A stretch of 64,000 nucleotides of DNA from Catellatospora tritici (GTDB taxonomy: Bacteria; Actinomycetota; Actinomycetes; Mycobacteriales; Micromonosporaceae). The notes beneath the pieces were generated by a model. That model searched no databases and was not told the DNA's origin. It worked only from the letters and a program-made list of their open reading frames with translations. This document shows, in pieces, positions 9,198 through 22,955 of the stretch (its first letter is position 1; every line of letters starts with the position of its first letter). The stretch lies in assembly GCF_019083965.1 (NCBI RefSeq), contig NZ_JAHRCY010000003.1, forward strand, positions 322,706 through 386,705, written 5' to 3'. Made by a program: the position numbers and the translations under genes.

Positions 9198-12100
9198 GCG
9201 AGCGGAATTCCCCGGCGGCCGGTCTGCTGGAGGCCGGTGCGGTGCTGCCGACCGGCACCGCCGTGGCCAAGGACGACACCGTCGACGCGCTGAGCGCGCG
9301 CCGCTACCGGCACCCGGTGCTGGGCGAGCGGACCGTGGTGCGCCTGGTCCCGGCCACCCTCGGCGCGGCCGAGGACCTGACCATGGAGTTCCTGGGCTTC
9401 GACAAGCCCGAGTCGACCGAGCCGGTCGGCGTGGTGCGCCAGCAGGCGCTGGGCTTCCCGGCCTGGGCGCTGGTGCACGACCCGGCCAACGGCCACCACG
9501 CGCTGGCCCTGGTCAAGGAGATCGAGCGGCTGGCCCGCATCGCCAAGTCGCGCACCGGCGCGGCCAAGGAGGGGTTCGACGCCCTCGGCGAGCGCCTGGC
9601 CCGGTCGGTGCCGCACTTCCTGCCCACGTTCTACGAGGAGGCGGGCCGGGCCTTCCTGGCCGGGGACAGCACGTCGTACGGGGCGAGCATGTTCGGCAAG
9701 GCGCGTGACGCCGAGCGGGCGTACGGGCTGACCATCGACGAGGACCGGCAGCACGCCGTGTTCCTGGAGTTCGCGCTGGCCGGGGCGCTGACGGTGAAGG
9801 CGCTGACCGGGCACGCCCGGGACCTGGCTGCCCGGTGCACCCCGGCCGACGCCTACGAGCGGTTCCGGCGGCTGTGCGTGGAGCGGGTCCTGGGCGGACT
9901 CCCGCCGTACGCGGCGATGCACACCGATCTGCGCCGCCTGGCCAAGGCCGCCAAGGTGGACCAGGCCGTCGGGGACGAGCAGGTGCTGCGGGACCTGTTC
10001 GGCGCCCCCGCCGTCGTCGGCGCGCCGGAGCAGTTCTGGGCCGCCTACCGCGCGCCGCTGGCCCGGATGGCCGCCGCCGACCCGGCGATCCGCGGCCGCC
10101 TGCTGGGCATGTTCCCGAAGAGCTGCACCGACGAGACGTGGCTGTCGCTGCTGACCGAGGCGGGCGCGCTGGCCGCGCTGACCGAACCCGCCGACCGCGT
10201 CGCGGCCGGGGCCGCCTCCCCCGACGGCCCGGCGGGCTGGCTGCAGCGCTTCGACTCCCACCGCGAGAACCGCTCCTGGCGCGACCGCAAGCGCAGCCCG
10301 CAGCTGCTGGCGCTGCTGGCGCAGATGGCGCCCCGGCTCAAGGCCGACGGCGTGCCGGTGGCGCTGTGCCGCCGGCACGACCAGGTCGACCTGGACCTCG
10401 TGGACGCCTGTCTGGCACTGGGCGTGCCGCTGGCGCAGCCGCACGAAGACGCCCGTTACGACGTCGGGCAGTGGCTCAACGACAGCACCGACGGCCGCCG
10501 CGACCTGGTCGCCCTGGCCGGCGACGGGCGCTTCCTGGACGAGCTGGTCAGCGGGGTCGAGGAGTATCTGCGGCGGCGCAGTGGCGCGGCCGAGGGGATC
10601 AGCCACGTCCTGTCGGTCGCGGGTCTGCGCACCGCCGTGCGCGTCTGGCTGGAGAACCTGGCCCGCGAGGTCGGTGCGCACGGACTGCCCACCCTCGGCG
10701 GCCACCTGGACCGGCTGGAGCGGCTGAACAGCCCCGAGGGCCTGGCCGTGCACACCGACGCGGCCCGTACCGTGATCGAGCACGACGTCACCGCGGTCCT
10801 CGCCCGCACCCTGCGCGCGGGCGTGCTCGACGAGCTGGGCTGGCCCGCCTTCGAGGAGGCGGTGCGCCGCTTCGACGGCACGAAGGTCGACGACCTGACC
10901 GTGGTCGAGCAGTGGCCGCACCTGATCCTGCGCGTCGGCGACCTGGTCCAGGTAGTCGGCCCCGACCGCGTCGAGTACGAGCACCTCCTGCGCATCCCCG
11001 CCGCCGAGCGCCGCTACCAGTGGCGCCAGGTGCTGCGCTGGGTCGACGGGCAGCTGCTGGTCTGCTGGGACGCCGGAACCGAGCGGCGCGGCTACTGGAG
11101 CGGCACCGCCGACGACGTGTTCACCGTGCCCGACGAGGCGTTCGACCTCTCGCGCGGCGTGTCGCTGGCGCTGCCCGGCGGCGGCCGCACCCTCGGCGCC
11201 CGACCGCTGCACGTCGGCGACCGCTCCGAGCGCCGGGGCGGCCCGGTGCTCAGCGACGGCTCCGCGTACTGGGTGTGGCGCTCGGGGCGGGAACGCCACG
11301 AACTGCGTGAGTTCGACCCGGCCACCGGTGAGCTCGGCCGGGCCAGCCTGCCCGCGTTCCTGGAGGACGGCGCCGTCGACGGCGAGTCCCTGGAGCTGTA
11401 CGCCTGCCGCCTGCACCCGGGCCCGGCCGACAGCCCGCTGGGCGGGCGCGACGGCCTGGTCGGCTGGCGGGTCCGGGAGCGGCCCGACGGCAGCCGGGTC
11501 GGCGAGTCGATCGACGGGGCCTCGTACACGCTGCGCAAGGGCGCGGGCGAGGGCCGCCTGGTCGGGGCACTGCGGCTGCCCGGCGGGCAGGTGTGCGGCC
11601 TGACCGAGGTCGACAACTACCGCAACAGCACGCTGCGGCTGTACGCCGCCGACGGCGCGGCGCTGGGCGAGTACCACCGCGGCTGGGGCAACTCGCACTA
11701 CGCCTGGGGCACCACCCTGGTCCCACCGGCCGGGTTCTGGCACTACCTGCGCCCGCGCGACGAGGCCGGGTCGGCAGCGCTGCGCACGTTGACCGACGAG
11801 CGGGCCGCCGCCCTGGTGGCCGCCGCGCGGACCACCAACGAGCACGGCGGCGTCAGCACCGTCGCCATGGAGCGGCTGCCCGACCTCATCGCACCGTTGC
11901 TGCCCGAGGTCACCGACGCGGCGCTGCGCGCGGGCGTGGCCGGGGTGGTCATGCGCGCGGCCGCGCTGGCCGTCCGGCAGCACCGGCTGGGCGAGACCCT
12001 GGCCGGGCGGGTCAAGCAGCCCGCCGTCCAGGTCACGCCCGCGGGCGTGGGCGACAACGAGCTGGCCGAGGTGCTGTCGGGGCTGATCCGCTACTGCTAC

Positions 12101-13927
12101 CGGCGCGGCGACAGCGCCGTACGGCTGCTGGAGGCCGCCGGTGCCGCGCTGACCGCACCCGAGGTGCCGACCGAGCGGGTCGCCTTCCCCGGCGACATCG
12201 ACTGGATCGACAGCCTCGGCCTGCTCCGCCCGGCCATGGCCCGCGCGGCCAGCCCGTTCACCCCCGACGACCAGCGCACCGCCCTGGCCGACCTGCTCGC
12301 CGCCGCCGGGCGCAGCGGCCTGACCGCGCCCGGCAGCGCGCTGCGCCGCATCGACGTCACCTCCGACGCCCCCGTCACCGCCCAGGTGGGCCAGGTGCTG
12401 ACCCTGGGCGGGCGGCGGCAGCTGGTGCTGTCGGTCGACCCCGACGACCGCGAGCTGACCCTGCTCGACCACGCCCCCGACGGGGTGTTCGGGGCGCTGC
12501 CCGGCCACACCCTCGACGAGGAGATGCGCTTCGACGTCACCGGAGCCGACCCGGCCTCGGTGGCGGCGTTCCTGGCGGCGCTGGCCGAGCACGGCCCGGC
12601 GCCGTGGCGGCCCGAAGCGCCCGCCGAACTGTCGCAGCGGGCGGGCATGTCGCCGGCCGAGGCGACGCTGCTGCTGGCCGGGCTGCCCCGGCGGCAATGG
12701 GAGCGGGCCGAGCACGAGCAGCTGCGCCAGCGGCTCGGCGACGTCGACGCGACCGCGCTGAACATCGCGGCCCGCCGCTGGAACGCGCAGGACGAGACGG
12801 TGCGGATGCTCGCGCTGCTGCTGCCCGACGACCCGGCCGCGCTCTGGACCACCGGCCCGGCCGTGGACCGGGTGGTGGCGGAGTGGGTCGAGCGGCACGG
12901 CGTACGCCGACCCGTGCGCGACGAGCTGATCGTGGCGCTCAGCCAGTCCCGGGCCGCGAGCGGTGTCGGGGCCTCCGAACTGCTGCACGGCATCAGCAGC
13001 CCCGACACCTGCCGGTGGCTGCACGGCAAGGTCAAGGGGATCGACACCGACGACCTGATCGTCGCGATCACCAAGACGCTGCCGTGGCTGGTCTACCACC
13101 TGCCCGCAGCCGACCCGATCCGCGCCGGGCTGCCCCGGGTCCTGGACCTGCTCCGGGCCCGGCTGCGCGACCCGAAGCTGGTCATCCACGCCGGGCACAT
13201 CGCCGCCAAGGACATCGACGGCCTGGCCCGCGCCCTGGGCGGCACCGCCACCGAGGGCCCCGACGGCATCCAGGCGGGTGCGCTGGTGTTCCCGCCCGGC
13301 GGCGACTGGCGGCACGCGCACCTGCGGACCAGCCTGCTGGACGGCGCCGACGACCCGGCGCTGGCCGTCCTGCTCGCGCAGGTCAGCGGCGTCAGCGCGC
13401 TGGTCGCGGGCCTGCGCGCGGTGCTCGGCGACCAGATCGAGCAGCTGGTCGGCTACCCGGTGTCCGACGAGGCCGCCAAGGACCCGTCCCGGTCGGTCCC
13501 GGCGCTGGTCGCCGAGGTCGCCCAGACCACCGGCCTGACCGCCGACGCCGCCACGCTGTACCTGCAGCTGCTGGCCCTGCCGGACCCCACCGACCGCAAC
13601 GTCGCGGCGTGGACCGGCTGGAAGCCCGCCCGGCTGAAGGCCGCCCGTGCCGCCCTGGCCGCCACCGACCTCGTCGTGGACGCCAAGCGGCCGCGCGCCG
13701 GACGGTCGCTGTTCCTGCCCGGCGGCTGGCTGGCGCTCAAGGCCCCGCACCTGCCACTGGAAACCTGGAAGTACGGCCTGCTGATCGGCGGTGCGCAGGG
13801 TCCGGGCGTGCTCGGCGTGGTGCTGCCGATCGCCCCCGCGCCACAGCTGTTCGACCTCGCCTGGACCCGGGTGCGCCAGGGCGACGCACCGCGATTCGAT
13901 GAACTCGTCACCGAGAGGCGCCGATGA
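9194..13927 (+). CDS. Very large cassette protein, probable YehI-like partner (1577 residues)
   Basis: 1577 residues with no signal peptide or membrane segment. It is largely alpha-helical and Ala/Leu/Arg-rich, with a beta-rich central stretch (about residues 590-830, Trp/Tyr-rich, e.g. YQWRQVLRWVDGQLLVCWD) that could be a propeller-like or binding module. I recognise no catalytic motif. It occupies the place of the large N-terminal part of YehI/MolR-type proteins and is coupled by ATGA to the DUF4132 gene before it and the AAA gene after it (ATGA at 13924-13927). Homologues are, from memory, often annotated as 'DNA-binding protein' in actinobacteria without proof. Best reading: a scaffold working with the MoxR-type ATPase. 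Function unknown. Confidence 0.8.
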   Translation: MSERNSPAAGLLEAGAVLPTGTAVAKDDTVDALSARRYRHPVLGERTVVRLVPATLGAAEDLTMEFLGFDKPESTEPVGVVRQQALGFPAWALVHDPANGHHALALVKEIERLARIAKSRTGAAKEGFDALGERLARSVPHFLPTFYEEAGRAFLAGDSTSYGASMFGKARDAERAYGLTIDEDRQHAVFLEFALAGALTVKALTGHARDLAARCTPADAYERFRRLCVERVLGGLPPYAAMHTDLRRLAKAAKVDQAVGDEQVLRDLFGAPAVVGAPEQFWAAYRAPLARMAAADPAIRGRLLGMFPKSCTDETWLSLLTEAGALAALTEPADRVAAGAASPDGPAGWLQRFDSHRENRSWRDRKRSPQLLALLAQMAPRLKADGVPVALCRRHDQVDLDLVDACLALGVPLAQPHEDARYDVGQWLNDSTDGRRDLVALAGDGRFLDELVSGVEEYLRRRSGAAEGISHVLSVAGLRTAVRVWLENLAREVGAHGLPTLGGHLDRLERLNSPEGLAVHTDAARTVIEHDVTAVLARTLRAGVLDELGWPAFEEAVRRFDGTKVDDLTVVEQWPHLILRVGDLVQVVGPDRVEYEHLLRIPAAERRYQWRQVLRWVDGQLLVCWDAGTERRGYWSGTADDVFTVPDEAFDLSRGVSLALPGGGRTLGARPLHVGDRSERRGGPVLSDGSAYWVWRSGRERHELREFDPATGELGRASLPAFLEDGAVDGESLELYACRLHPGPADSPLGGRDGLVGWRVRERPDGSRVGESIDGASYTLRKGAGEGRLVGALRLPGGQVCGLTEVDNYRNSTLRLYAADGAALGEYHRGWGNSHYAWGTTLVPPAGFWHYLRPRDEAGSAALRTLTDERAAALVAAARTTNEHGGVSTVAMERLPDLIAPLLPEVTDAALRAGVAGVVMRAAALAVRQHRLGETLAGRVKQPAVQVTPAGVGDNELAEVLSGLIRYCYRRGDSAVRLLEAAGAALTAPEVPTERVAFPGDIDWIDSLGLLRPAMARAASPFTPDDQRTALADLLAAAGRSGLTAPGSALRRIDVTSDAPVTAQVGQVLTLGGRRQLVLSVDPDDRELTLLDHAPDGVFGALPGHTLDEEMRFDVTGADPASVAAFLAALAEHGPAPWRPEAPAELSQRAGMSPAEATLLLAGLPRRQWERAEHEQLRQRLGDVDATALNIAARRWNAQDETVRMLALLLPDDPAALWTTGPAVDRVVAEWVERHGVRRPVRDELIVALSQSRAASGVGASELLHGISSPDTCRWLHGKVKGIDTDDLIVAITKTLPWLVYHLPAADPIRAGLPRVLDLLRARLRDPKLVIHAGHIAAKDIDGLARALGGTATEGPDGIQAGALVFPPGGDWRHAHLRTSLLDGADDPALAVLLAQVSGVSALVAGLRAVLGDQIEQLVGYPVSDEAAKDPSRSVPALVAEVAQTTGLTADAATLYLQLLALPDPTDRNVAAWTGWKPARLKAARAALAATDLVVDAKRPRAGRSLFLPGGWLALKAPHLPLETWKYGLLIGGAQGPGVLGVVLPIAPAPQLFDLAWTRVRQGDAPRFDELVTERRR

Positions 13928-15073
13928 CCACCACCGCAACACCCGACACCGCGCGGCAGGTCGACCCCGCCGAGCACCGGCACGCCGAGGAGCTGGCGTT
14001 CCTGGCCGCGTACGACGGCGGGCCGCGCCCGCCCGGCTGGCGGCTCACCCCGCGCGCCGTGGTCACCTTCATCACCGGCAGCGACGGCCGAGAACTGGAA
14101 CTGGCCAAGGAGGACCGCCGCGACGGCCTGCCGCCCAAGCTGGTCGTGCCGGCGAAGTTCGTCGGCGAGCGGGCCCTGGTCGAGCGGTGCGTGGTGACCC
14201 TGGCCGGGGAACGCGGCCTGCTGCTGGTCGGCGAGCCCGGCACCGCCAAGTCGATGCTGTCCGAACTGCTGGCCGCGGCCGTCTGCGGCACCAGCGAGCT
14301 GACGGTGCAGGGCACCGCGGGCACCACCGAGGACCAGCTGCGCTACGGCTGGAACTACGCCCTGCTGCTGGCGCACGGCCCCAGCAGCGAGGCGCTGGTG
14401 CCCTCGCCGATCCTGACCGCGATGCGCACCGGCGCGGTCGCCCGGGTCGAGGAGATCACCCGCTGCCTGCCCGAGGTGCAGGACGCGCTGGTGTCGCTGC
14501 TGTCCGACCGGCGTATCGCCGTGCCGGAGCTGGCGGGCACCGCCGGGGCGACCGTCCCCGCCGCGCCCGGCTTCACTTTGATCGCCACCGCGAACCTGCG
14601 CGACCGGGGCGTATCGGAGATGTCGGCCGCGCTCAAGCGCCGCTTCAACTTCGAGACCGTCGGCCCGATCGCCGACCTGGCCCAGGAGACCGCGCTGGTC
14701 GCCCGGCAGGCCCGTGCGGCGCTGGCGCGGGTCAAGGCGCCGTTCGAGGTCGACGAGGCGGTGCTGGAGGCGCTGGTCACCGCGTTCCGGGACCTGCGCG
14801 AGGGCCGCTCGACGGAGGGCTGGGACGTGCCCAAGCCGTCGACGGTGATGAGCACCGCCGAAGCGGTGGCCGTGGCGACGTCGCTGGGACTGGCCGTCGC
14901 CTACTTCCCGGGCGACCGGGACGTGCTGTCGCTGCTGCCGGGCCACCTGCTCGGCGTGGTCCGCAAGGACGACCCCGCCGACGGCGCCAAGCTGCTCGGC
15001 TACTGGGACGGCGCGGTACGCCGCCGCGCCGAGGACGGCGCCCGGCTGTGGCGGCGCCTGTGGGAACTGCGCG

Positions 15074-15090
<17 letters not shown>
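13924..15090 (+). CDS. MoxR-type AAA ATPase (YehL-like)
   Basis: 388 residues. Walker A is GEPGTAKS (about residues 99-106). The Walker B region reads VARVEEITRC, with Glu in place of the usual Asp and the catalytic Glu retained. Sensor 1 is IATANLRDRG and a likely arginine finger lies in SAALKRRFNF. MoxR ATPases work with VWA-domain proteins as metal-insertion or remodelling chaperones, and the next gene encodes a VWA domain. It overlaps that gene by 17 nt (15074-15090). This closely resembles E. coli YehL in family and position. Cytoplasmic. Confidence 0.88.
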
Positions 15091-18885
<3,795 letters not shown>

Positions 18886-18889
<4 letters not shown>

Positions 18890-20970
18890 CCACGACCCTG
18901 CCCCCGGTCGACGCGGCGGTGCTCGCCGAGGCGCTCGACGCACTCCCCGCCCGGCTGCGCAAACGCGTCGACGACGCGGTGGCCAAGGCCGCCGCCTGGC
19001 CGGTTTCGCCGACCCCCGACGGCTGCGCCGTCAGCCCCGACGAGGACACCGTCGTCACGCTGACCGCCCCCGACGGCGTGGTCCGTACCGCCGACCAGGC
19101 CGTCTGCAGCTGCCTGCTCGCGCCGCACTGCCTGCACCGCACCGCCGTACTGGCCCTGGCCCCCATCCACGACGGCACCCCCGCACCCGCATTCACCACT
19201 TCCGACACCCCCGCCGCCGACCCGCCCGGATCCGACCCGACCCGCGCTGACACATCCGCCGCCGACGCGCCCGGATCCGACCCAACCTCCGCTGACACAT
19301 CCGCCGCCGACGCGCTCGCGTCCGCGCCGACCCCTCCGGTCGCCGCACGCGCACCCGCCTCCGCGTCCGACGCACTCGCACCTGCCGCCGACGCGGCCGC
19401 CGCCGAAACCGCCAGTTTCGGGGAAACTGCACGAAAGAAGGCCAAGATTCCCGCAGTTTCCCCGAAACTGCAGCCCGGATCGGGAGCGCGCGGAGGCGCG
19501 CGGGCGGGCGTGGGCGTCGGCGAGGAGGGGGAGGCGGGGCCGGGGGGTGCGGGGGCCCGGTTGACCGAGCGGCAGCGGGCGGCGGCGGACGGGCTGTGGC
19601 GGGCGGCGGTGGCCGTGCTCGAGGCCGGGCTGTCCGGCAGCGGCGTCGTGCTGCGCTCCGGGCTGCTCCGGGCCGTGCACGAGTGCCGTGCCCAGGGGCT
19701 GCACCGGGCCGCCGCGGCGGGGCTGCGTACCGCCAACGGCATGCAGGCCGCCGCCCAGGCGCAACCACAGTTCCGGCTCGCCGAGCTCACCGACGACCTG
19801 CGTGAGCTGCTGACCGTCACCGCCCGGCTGCGCGACCCGGACCTGCCCACCGACCGGCTCGGCCCGCTGCTGGGCACCGCCCGCCGGGGCTACGACCCCC
19901 AGCAGGGCCTGCGCCTGTACGGCCTGTGCACCGTGCCCGTAGTCGCCGACACCGGCTACGCGGGCACGGTGACGTACCTGGCCGATCGCGCCGGACGCCT
20001 GTGGCTGACCGCCGACCTGTTCCCGGGCGGTGCCACTCGGGCCGCCGCGGCCGCCGACGCGACCGTGGCGCTGGGCGAGGCGGGAGTGTCGCACCGCGAA
20101 CTGACCCGCGCCGGGCTGATCGTGTCCGGCGGCACCGCCACCGAGACGGGCCAGCTCGGCGCGGGCCGTTCGGTCAAGGCGGTGCGCGCGTCCGGGGCGA
20201 CCTGGACGGAGCAGCCCTTGCGTGCACTGTGGGAGCAGCCGCTGGCCGACCAGCTGCGCCGGGCGTTCGCGGCGCTGACGGTGCCGGTGGTGCAGCGCCA
20301 AGTCGGCGCCGACCTGCTGTTCGTCACCGTACGGCTGCTCGGCCGTGACGGCGGCACCGTCCTGGCGGCCACCGCCGAGGGCACCGTGCTGCGGCTGACG
20401 GCGGCCGATGACGAGGCGGCGCTGCCGTTCCGGGAGAACCTGACCGTGCTCGGTGGCGCGCCCGGCGTGGAACTGCTGCTGGTGGGCCGGCCCGACCCGG
20501 CGCACCAGGGTCACGTCGCGGCGCTCGCGATCGGCGATCCCGGCGGCGCCGACAGCGGCCTGCGCCTGCCCCCGGCCTGGGGCGGCCACGCCGACCTCGG
20601 GTACGACCGCCTGCACCGCAGCCACCTGGCCGGATCGGCGGCGGACCGGCTGCCGCCGGTGCGTCGCGCGGAGGCTACCGGCGACCCCGCGCTGCGGCTG
20701 CTACGGCGCCACCTGGAACGGGTGGTGACCGGCGGCCGGGCGGTGCAGGCACTGGCCGAGTCGCAGGAGCGGGCACTGCTCCGGGCCCGACTCGACCTCG
20801 GCGCCCACCTGCTGGGCGAGCTGACCGGGGCGGCCCGGCACCGGCCGCGCGACACGTTCGGCCGGGTCACCGGCGACGACGGGCACGGGTTCGCGCGAGC
20901 CTGGCTGGCGGCCGCGGTGTACGAGCAGGCAGCCTCGGCCACCCTCACCGAAGCGTCCTGGCTGCGCTGA
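18886..20970 (+). CDS. SWIM zinc-finger protein (YehQ-like)
   Basis: 694 residues. An N-terminal SWIM zinc finger Cys74-x-Cys76-x5-Cys82-x-His84 (VCSCLLAPHCLH) is followed by a long Ala/Pro/Ser/Thr-rich linker (about 100-230) and a mainly helical and beta C-terminal half without a recognised enzyme motif. SWIM fingers bind DNA or protein. Residues about 176-196 are the translation of REP-A copy 2, in the same frame as in the preceding gene. GTG start coupled to the VWA gene by GTGA. Last gene of the cassette; the next gene is convergent. Equivalent in order and domain to E. coli YehQ. Confidence 0.85.
19412..19471. repeat. REP-A palindromic element, copy 2 (inside a gene, in frame)
   Basis: 60 bp; left arm differs only at its first base (C for G), right arm GCAGTTTCCCCGAAACTGC. 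Spacer ACGAAAGAAGGCCAAGATTCCC. Translated SFGETARKKAKIPAVSPKL in the SWIM protein linker, the same frame and nearly the same peptide as copy 1. Confidence 0.95.
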
Positions 20971-21023
20971 CCCGTTCTGTGCGCCCGGCCCTCGTCGTGC
21001 TGCCGACCGGGGGCCGGGAGCGG

Positions 21024-21872
21024 TCAGCCCAGCCGCAGCAGATCCTCCAGGGTGAGCGGGTCCACGCCGGTCAGCCGCCGTACGGCGTCGGTCGGCGTGG
21101 CCAGCTCACCCGACGCGATCGCCAGGTACGTGCTGACCCACGCCTCGACCTGCCAGCCGGGTGCCTGATAATGCCGGCGCGAGGCGTACGCCTCGGCCTC
21201 GGTCTCGGCGTGGTAGCGCATGGGCCGCCCGGTCACCAGCGTGACTATCTCGGCGACCTGGCCCAGCGTCAGCGCCTGCGGTCCGGTGAGGTCGTAGGTC
21301 TGCCCGTCATGGCCGGGTTCGCGCAGCACCGTGGTGGCCACGTCGGCGATGTCGTCGATCGCCACCGCCGCGACCCGGCCCTGCCCGGCCGGGCCCCGAA
21401 GCACGCCTTCGGCGTCGGCGAACTGCGGCAGCACATCCAGGTACAGGTTGTCGCGCAGGACGGTCCAGGCCAGGCCGCTCGCCTTGAGGTGCTCCTCGGT
21501 GTGCCAGTGGTCGCGGGCCAATGTGAACGTGGCGTCGGGCGCGGCACCGTAGAACGAGGTGTAGACGATCCGCCGCACCCCGGCGGCGACCGCGGCGTCG
21601 ATGAACGTGCGGTGCTCGTCGACGCGTCGGGCCGACTCGGCCCCCGACACCATGAACACGGTGTCGACCCCGGTCAGCGCCTCGGTCACCGCCGCACCGT
21701 CGTGGTACGCGGCGCGGGCGATGTCACAACGGGGCAGCACGGGTGCCCGATCGGGCTCGCGCACCACGAGGCGCTGGCGCACCCCGGCCTCGGCCAACCG
21801 CTGGGCGACCCGGCCCCCGAGCCTGCCGGTGGCGCCGGTGACGGCGATGAGTGGCTGCGGCACCTCGGTCAT
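21024..21872 (-). CDS. NmrA-like SDR family NAD(P)-binding protein
   Basis: 282 residues. The Rossmann motif GATGRLGG starts about residue 13 (LIAVTGATGRLGG); then VDTVFMVSG, RIVYTSFYGA and the NmrA/QOR2-like FTLARDHWHTEEHLKASGLAWTVLRDN. These atypical short-chain dehydrogenases include quinone reductases and redox sensors; the classical YxxxK catalytic pair is not evident. ATG 21872 has GGGAGG five bases upstream; a GTG at 21878 is a weaker choice. It is convergent to the cassette. Cofactor preference and substrate unknown. Confidence 0.85.
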   Translation of the reverse strand: MTEVPQPLIAVTGATGRLGGRVAQRLAEAGVRQRLVVREPDRAPVLPRCDIARAAYHDGAAVTEALTGVDTVFMVSGAESARRVDEHRTFIDAAVAAGVRRIVYTSFYGAAPDATFTLARDHWHTEEHLKASGLAWTVLRDNLYLDVLPQFADAEGVLRGPAGQGRVAAVAIDDIADVATTVLREPGHDGQTYDLTGPQALTLGQVAEIVTLVTGRPMRYHAETEAEAYASRRHYQAPGWQVEAWVSTYLAIASGELATPTDAVRRLTGVDPLTLEDLLRLG

Positions 21873-21909
21873 CGACACCTCCCGGCCTAGTATGGAGGAG
21901 AGGCCCGTG

Positions 21910-22164
21910 ATGACACGCCAGAAGCCGGACGGCTCCCACGATCATCCGTACAGCGCGCTGAACCTGCGCCTGGCGCTGGCGGGCTTCGGCCTCGTCTTCG
22001 CCGCGGTGCTCGCCGTGATCGCGTTCGCCTTCGGCCTGGCGCTGGTGGGCTGGGCCGCGATCCTGCTCTGCCTGATCACGATTGTGGACCTCATCGTCAT
22101 CATGCGCCGCCGCCGCGAGCGCGCCCGCGCCGATCACCACGCCCCGCACTCCCTGTTCGAATGA
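21910..22164 (+). CDS. Small two-TM membrane protein (possibly DUF6343-like)
   Basis: 84 residues. A polar N-terminus with PYSALNLRLALAGFG is followed by two membrane helices (about 24-45 and 48-65) and a basic tail MRRRRERAR. GGAGGAG at 21894-21900 supports ATG 21910 or GTG 21907. A TAGTAT box lies at 21889-21894. The PxSALxLRLxLA signature recalls actinobacterial DUF6343 proteins (from memory). Function unknown. Confidence 0.7.
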   Translation: MTRQKPDGSHDHPYSALNLRLALAGFGLVFAAVLAVIAFAFGLALVGWAAILLCLITIVDLIVIMRRRRERARADHHAPHSLFE

Positions 22165-22236
22165 GACGCCCCGCTTCTTCACCCCGGTCGACGGGATCGA
22201 CCCTGCTCAGGCAGGTGGCGGACCTAGAATCGAGAA

Positions 22237-22590
22237 ATGATCAAGGGAATGCACGCGCTCATTTACAGCACGAACGCAGAGGCCGACCGGGCGTTCTTCC
22301 GCGATGTGCTGGGCCTGCCGCATGTGGACACCGGCGAGGGCTGGCTCATCTTCAAGGCGCCGCCCGCCGAGATCGCCTTCCACCCGGCCGAGGCACACAC
22401 GCGCTGTGAGCTGTATTTGACCGTGGACGACGTGGAGTCGACCGTCGCGTCCTGGAGCGAGCGCGGCCTGGAGATCATCGTGGCTCCGGCCAAGCGCGAC
22501 TGGGGCACCGAAGCGGTCGTCCGCCTGCCCGGCGGCGCCACCCTCGGCGTCTACCAGCCCACCCACGTCACCGCCTACGACACCCCCTGA
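22237..22590 (+). CDS. VOC-family (glyoxalase-like) protein
   Basis: 117 residues, one pair of beta-alpha-beta-beta-beta units: HALIYSTNAEADRAFFRDVLGLP, CELYLTVDDVESTVASW, VRLPGGATLGVYQP. VOC proteins are metal-dependent lyases/dioxygenases or antibiotic-binding proteins; this one cannot be specified. Start chosen at ATG 22237 because TAGAAT (22225-22230) ends six bases before it, the spacing of a leaderless transcript; no ribosome site is present. Confidence 0.8.
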   Translation: MIKGMHALIYSTNAEADRAFFRDVLGLPHVDTGEGWLIFKAPPAEIAFHPAEAHTRCELYLTVDDVESTVASWSERGLEIIVAPAKRDWGTEAVVRLPGGATLGVYQPTHVTAYDTP

Positions 22591-22610
22591 CACCCCACGC
22601 CCACCGCCCT

Positions 22611-22641
22611 TTGCTCTGCACCCCAACCCTTGCTCTGCACC
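22611..22641 (-). repeat. Two inverted copies of the 12-bp core TTGCTCTGCACC
   Basis: TTGCTCTGCACC at 22611-22622 and 22630-22641, reverse complement of the core of the downstream tandem array. With it they bracket REP-A copy 3. Confidence 0.85.
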
Positions 22642-22663
22642 CACGGGCGCAACACCCCGAACG

Positions 22664-22723
22664 GCAGTTTCGGGGAAACTGCTGGAATCATGGCCGTCTT
22701 TCCAACAGTTTCCCCGAAACTGC
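22664..22723. repeat. REP-A palindromic element, copy 3
   Basis: 60 bp between convergent genes. Left arm perfect; right arm with A at its first base. The spacer starts TGGAAT and ends TTCCA, extending the stem. Non-coding copy. Confidence 0.95.
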
Positions 22724-22743
22724 GGTCAGACGCCGCGTCAACG

Positions 22744-22916
22744 GGTGCAGAGCAAGGCGGTGGGTGCAGAGCAAGGCGGTGGGTGCAGAGCAAGGCGGTG
22801 GGTGCAGAGCAAGGCGGTGGGTGCAGAGCAAGGCGGTGGGTGCAGAGCAAGGCGGTGGGTGCAGAGCAAAGCGGTGGGTGCAGAGCAAAGCGGTGGGTGC
22901 AGAGCAAAGGGTGCGG
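22744..22916 (+). repeat. 19-bp tandem array, nine units
   Basis: Unit GGTGCAGAGCAAGGCGGTG. The core GCAGAGCAA recurs at 22747, 22766, 22785, 22804, 22823, 22842, 22861, 22880 and 22899 without a break. The last three units share AAAG for AAGG. It lies in the 365-bp gap between two convergent genes, which otherwise holds only the inverted core copies and REP-A copy 3. Not CRISPR: no spacers. Confidence 0.95.
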
Positions 22917-22955
22917 GCAGGGGAGAGTCGCGGCGCGGGCGTCGGGTGGGGCCGG

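Noticed and set aside
9038..13942. Uninterrupted 1634-codon open frame on the minus strand opposite the large cassette gene
   Set aside because: It mirrors the plus-strand gene, its composition is Gly/Gln/Arg/Val-rich without domains, and the plus frame has coupled starts and stops. A GC-bias artefact.
22744..22916. CRISPR array
   Set aside because: Units are contiguous 19-mers with no unique spacers, and no cas genes are nearby.
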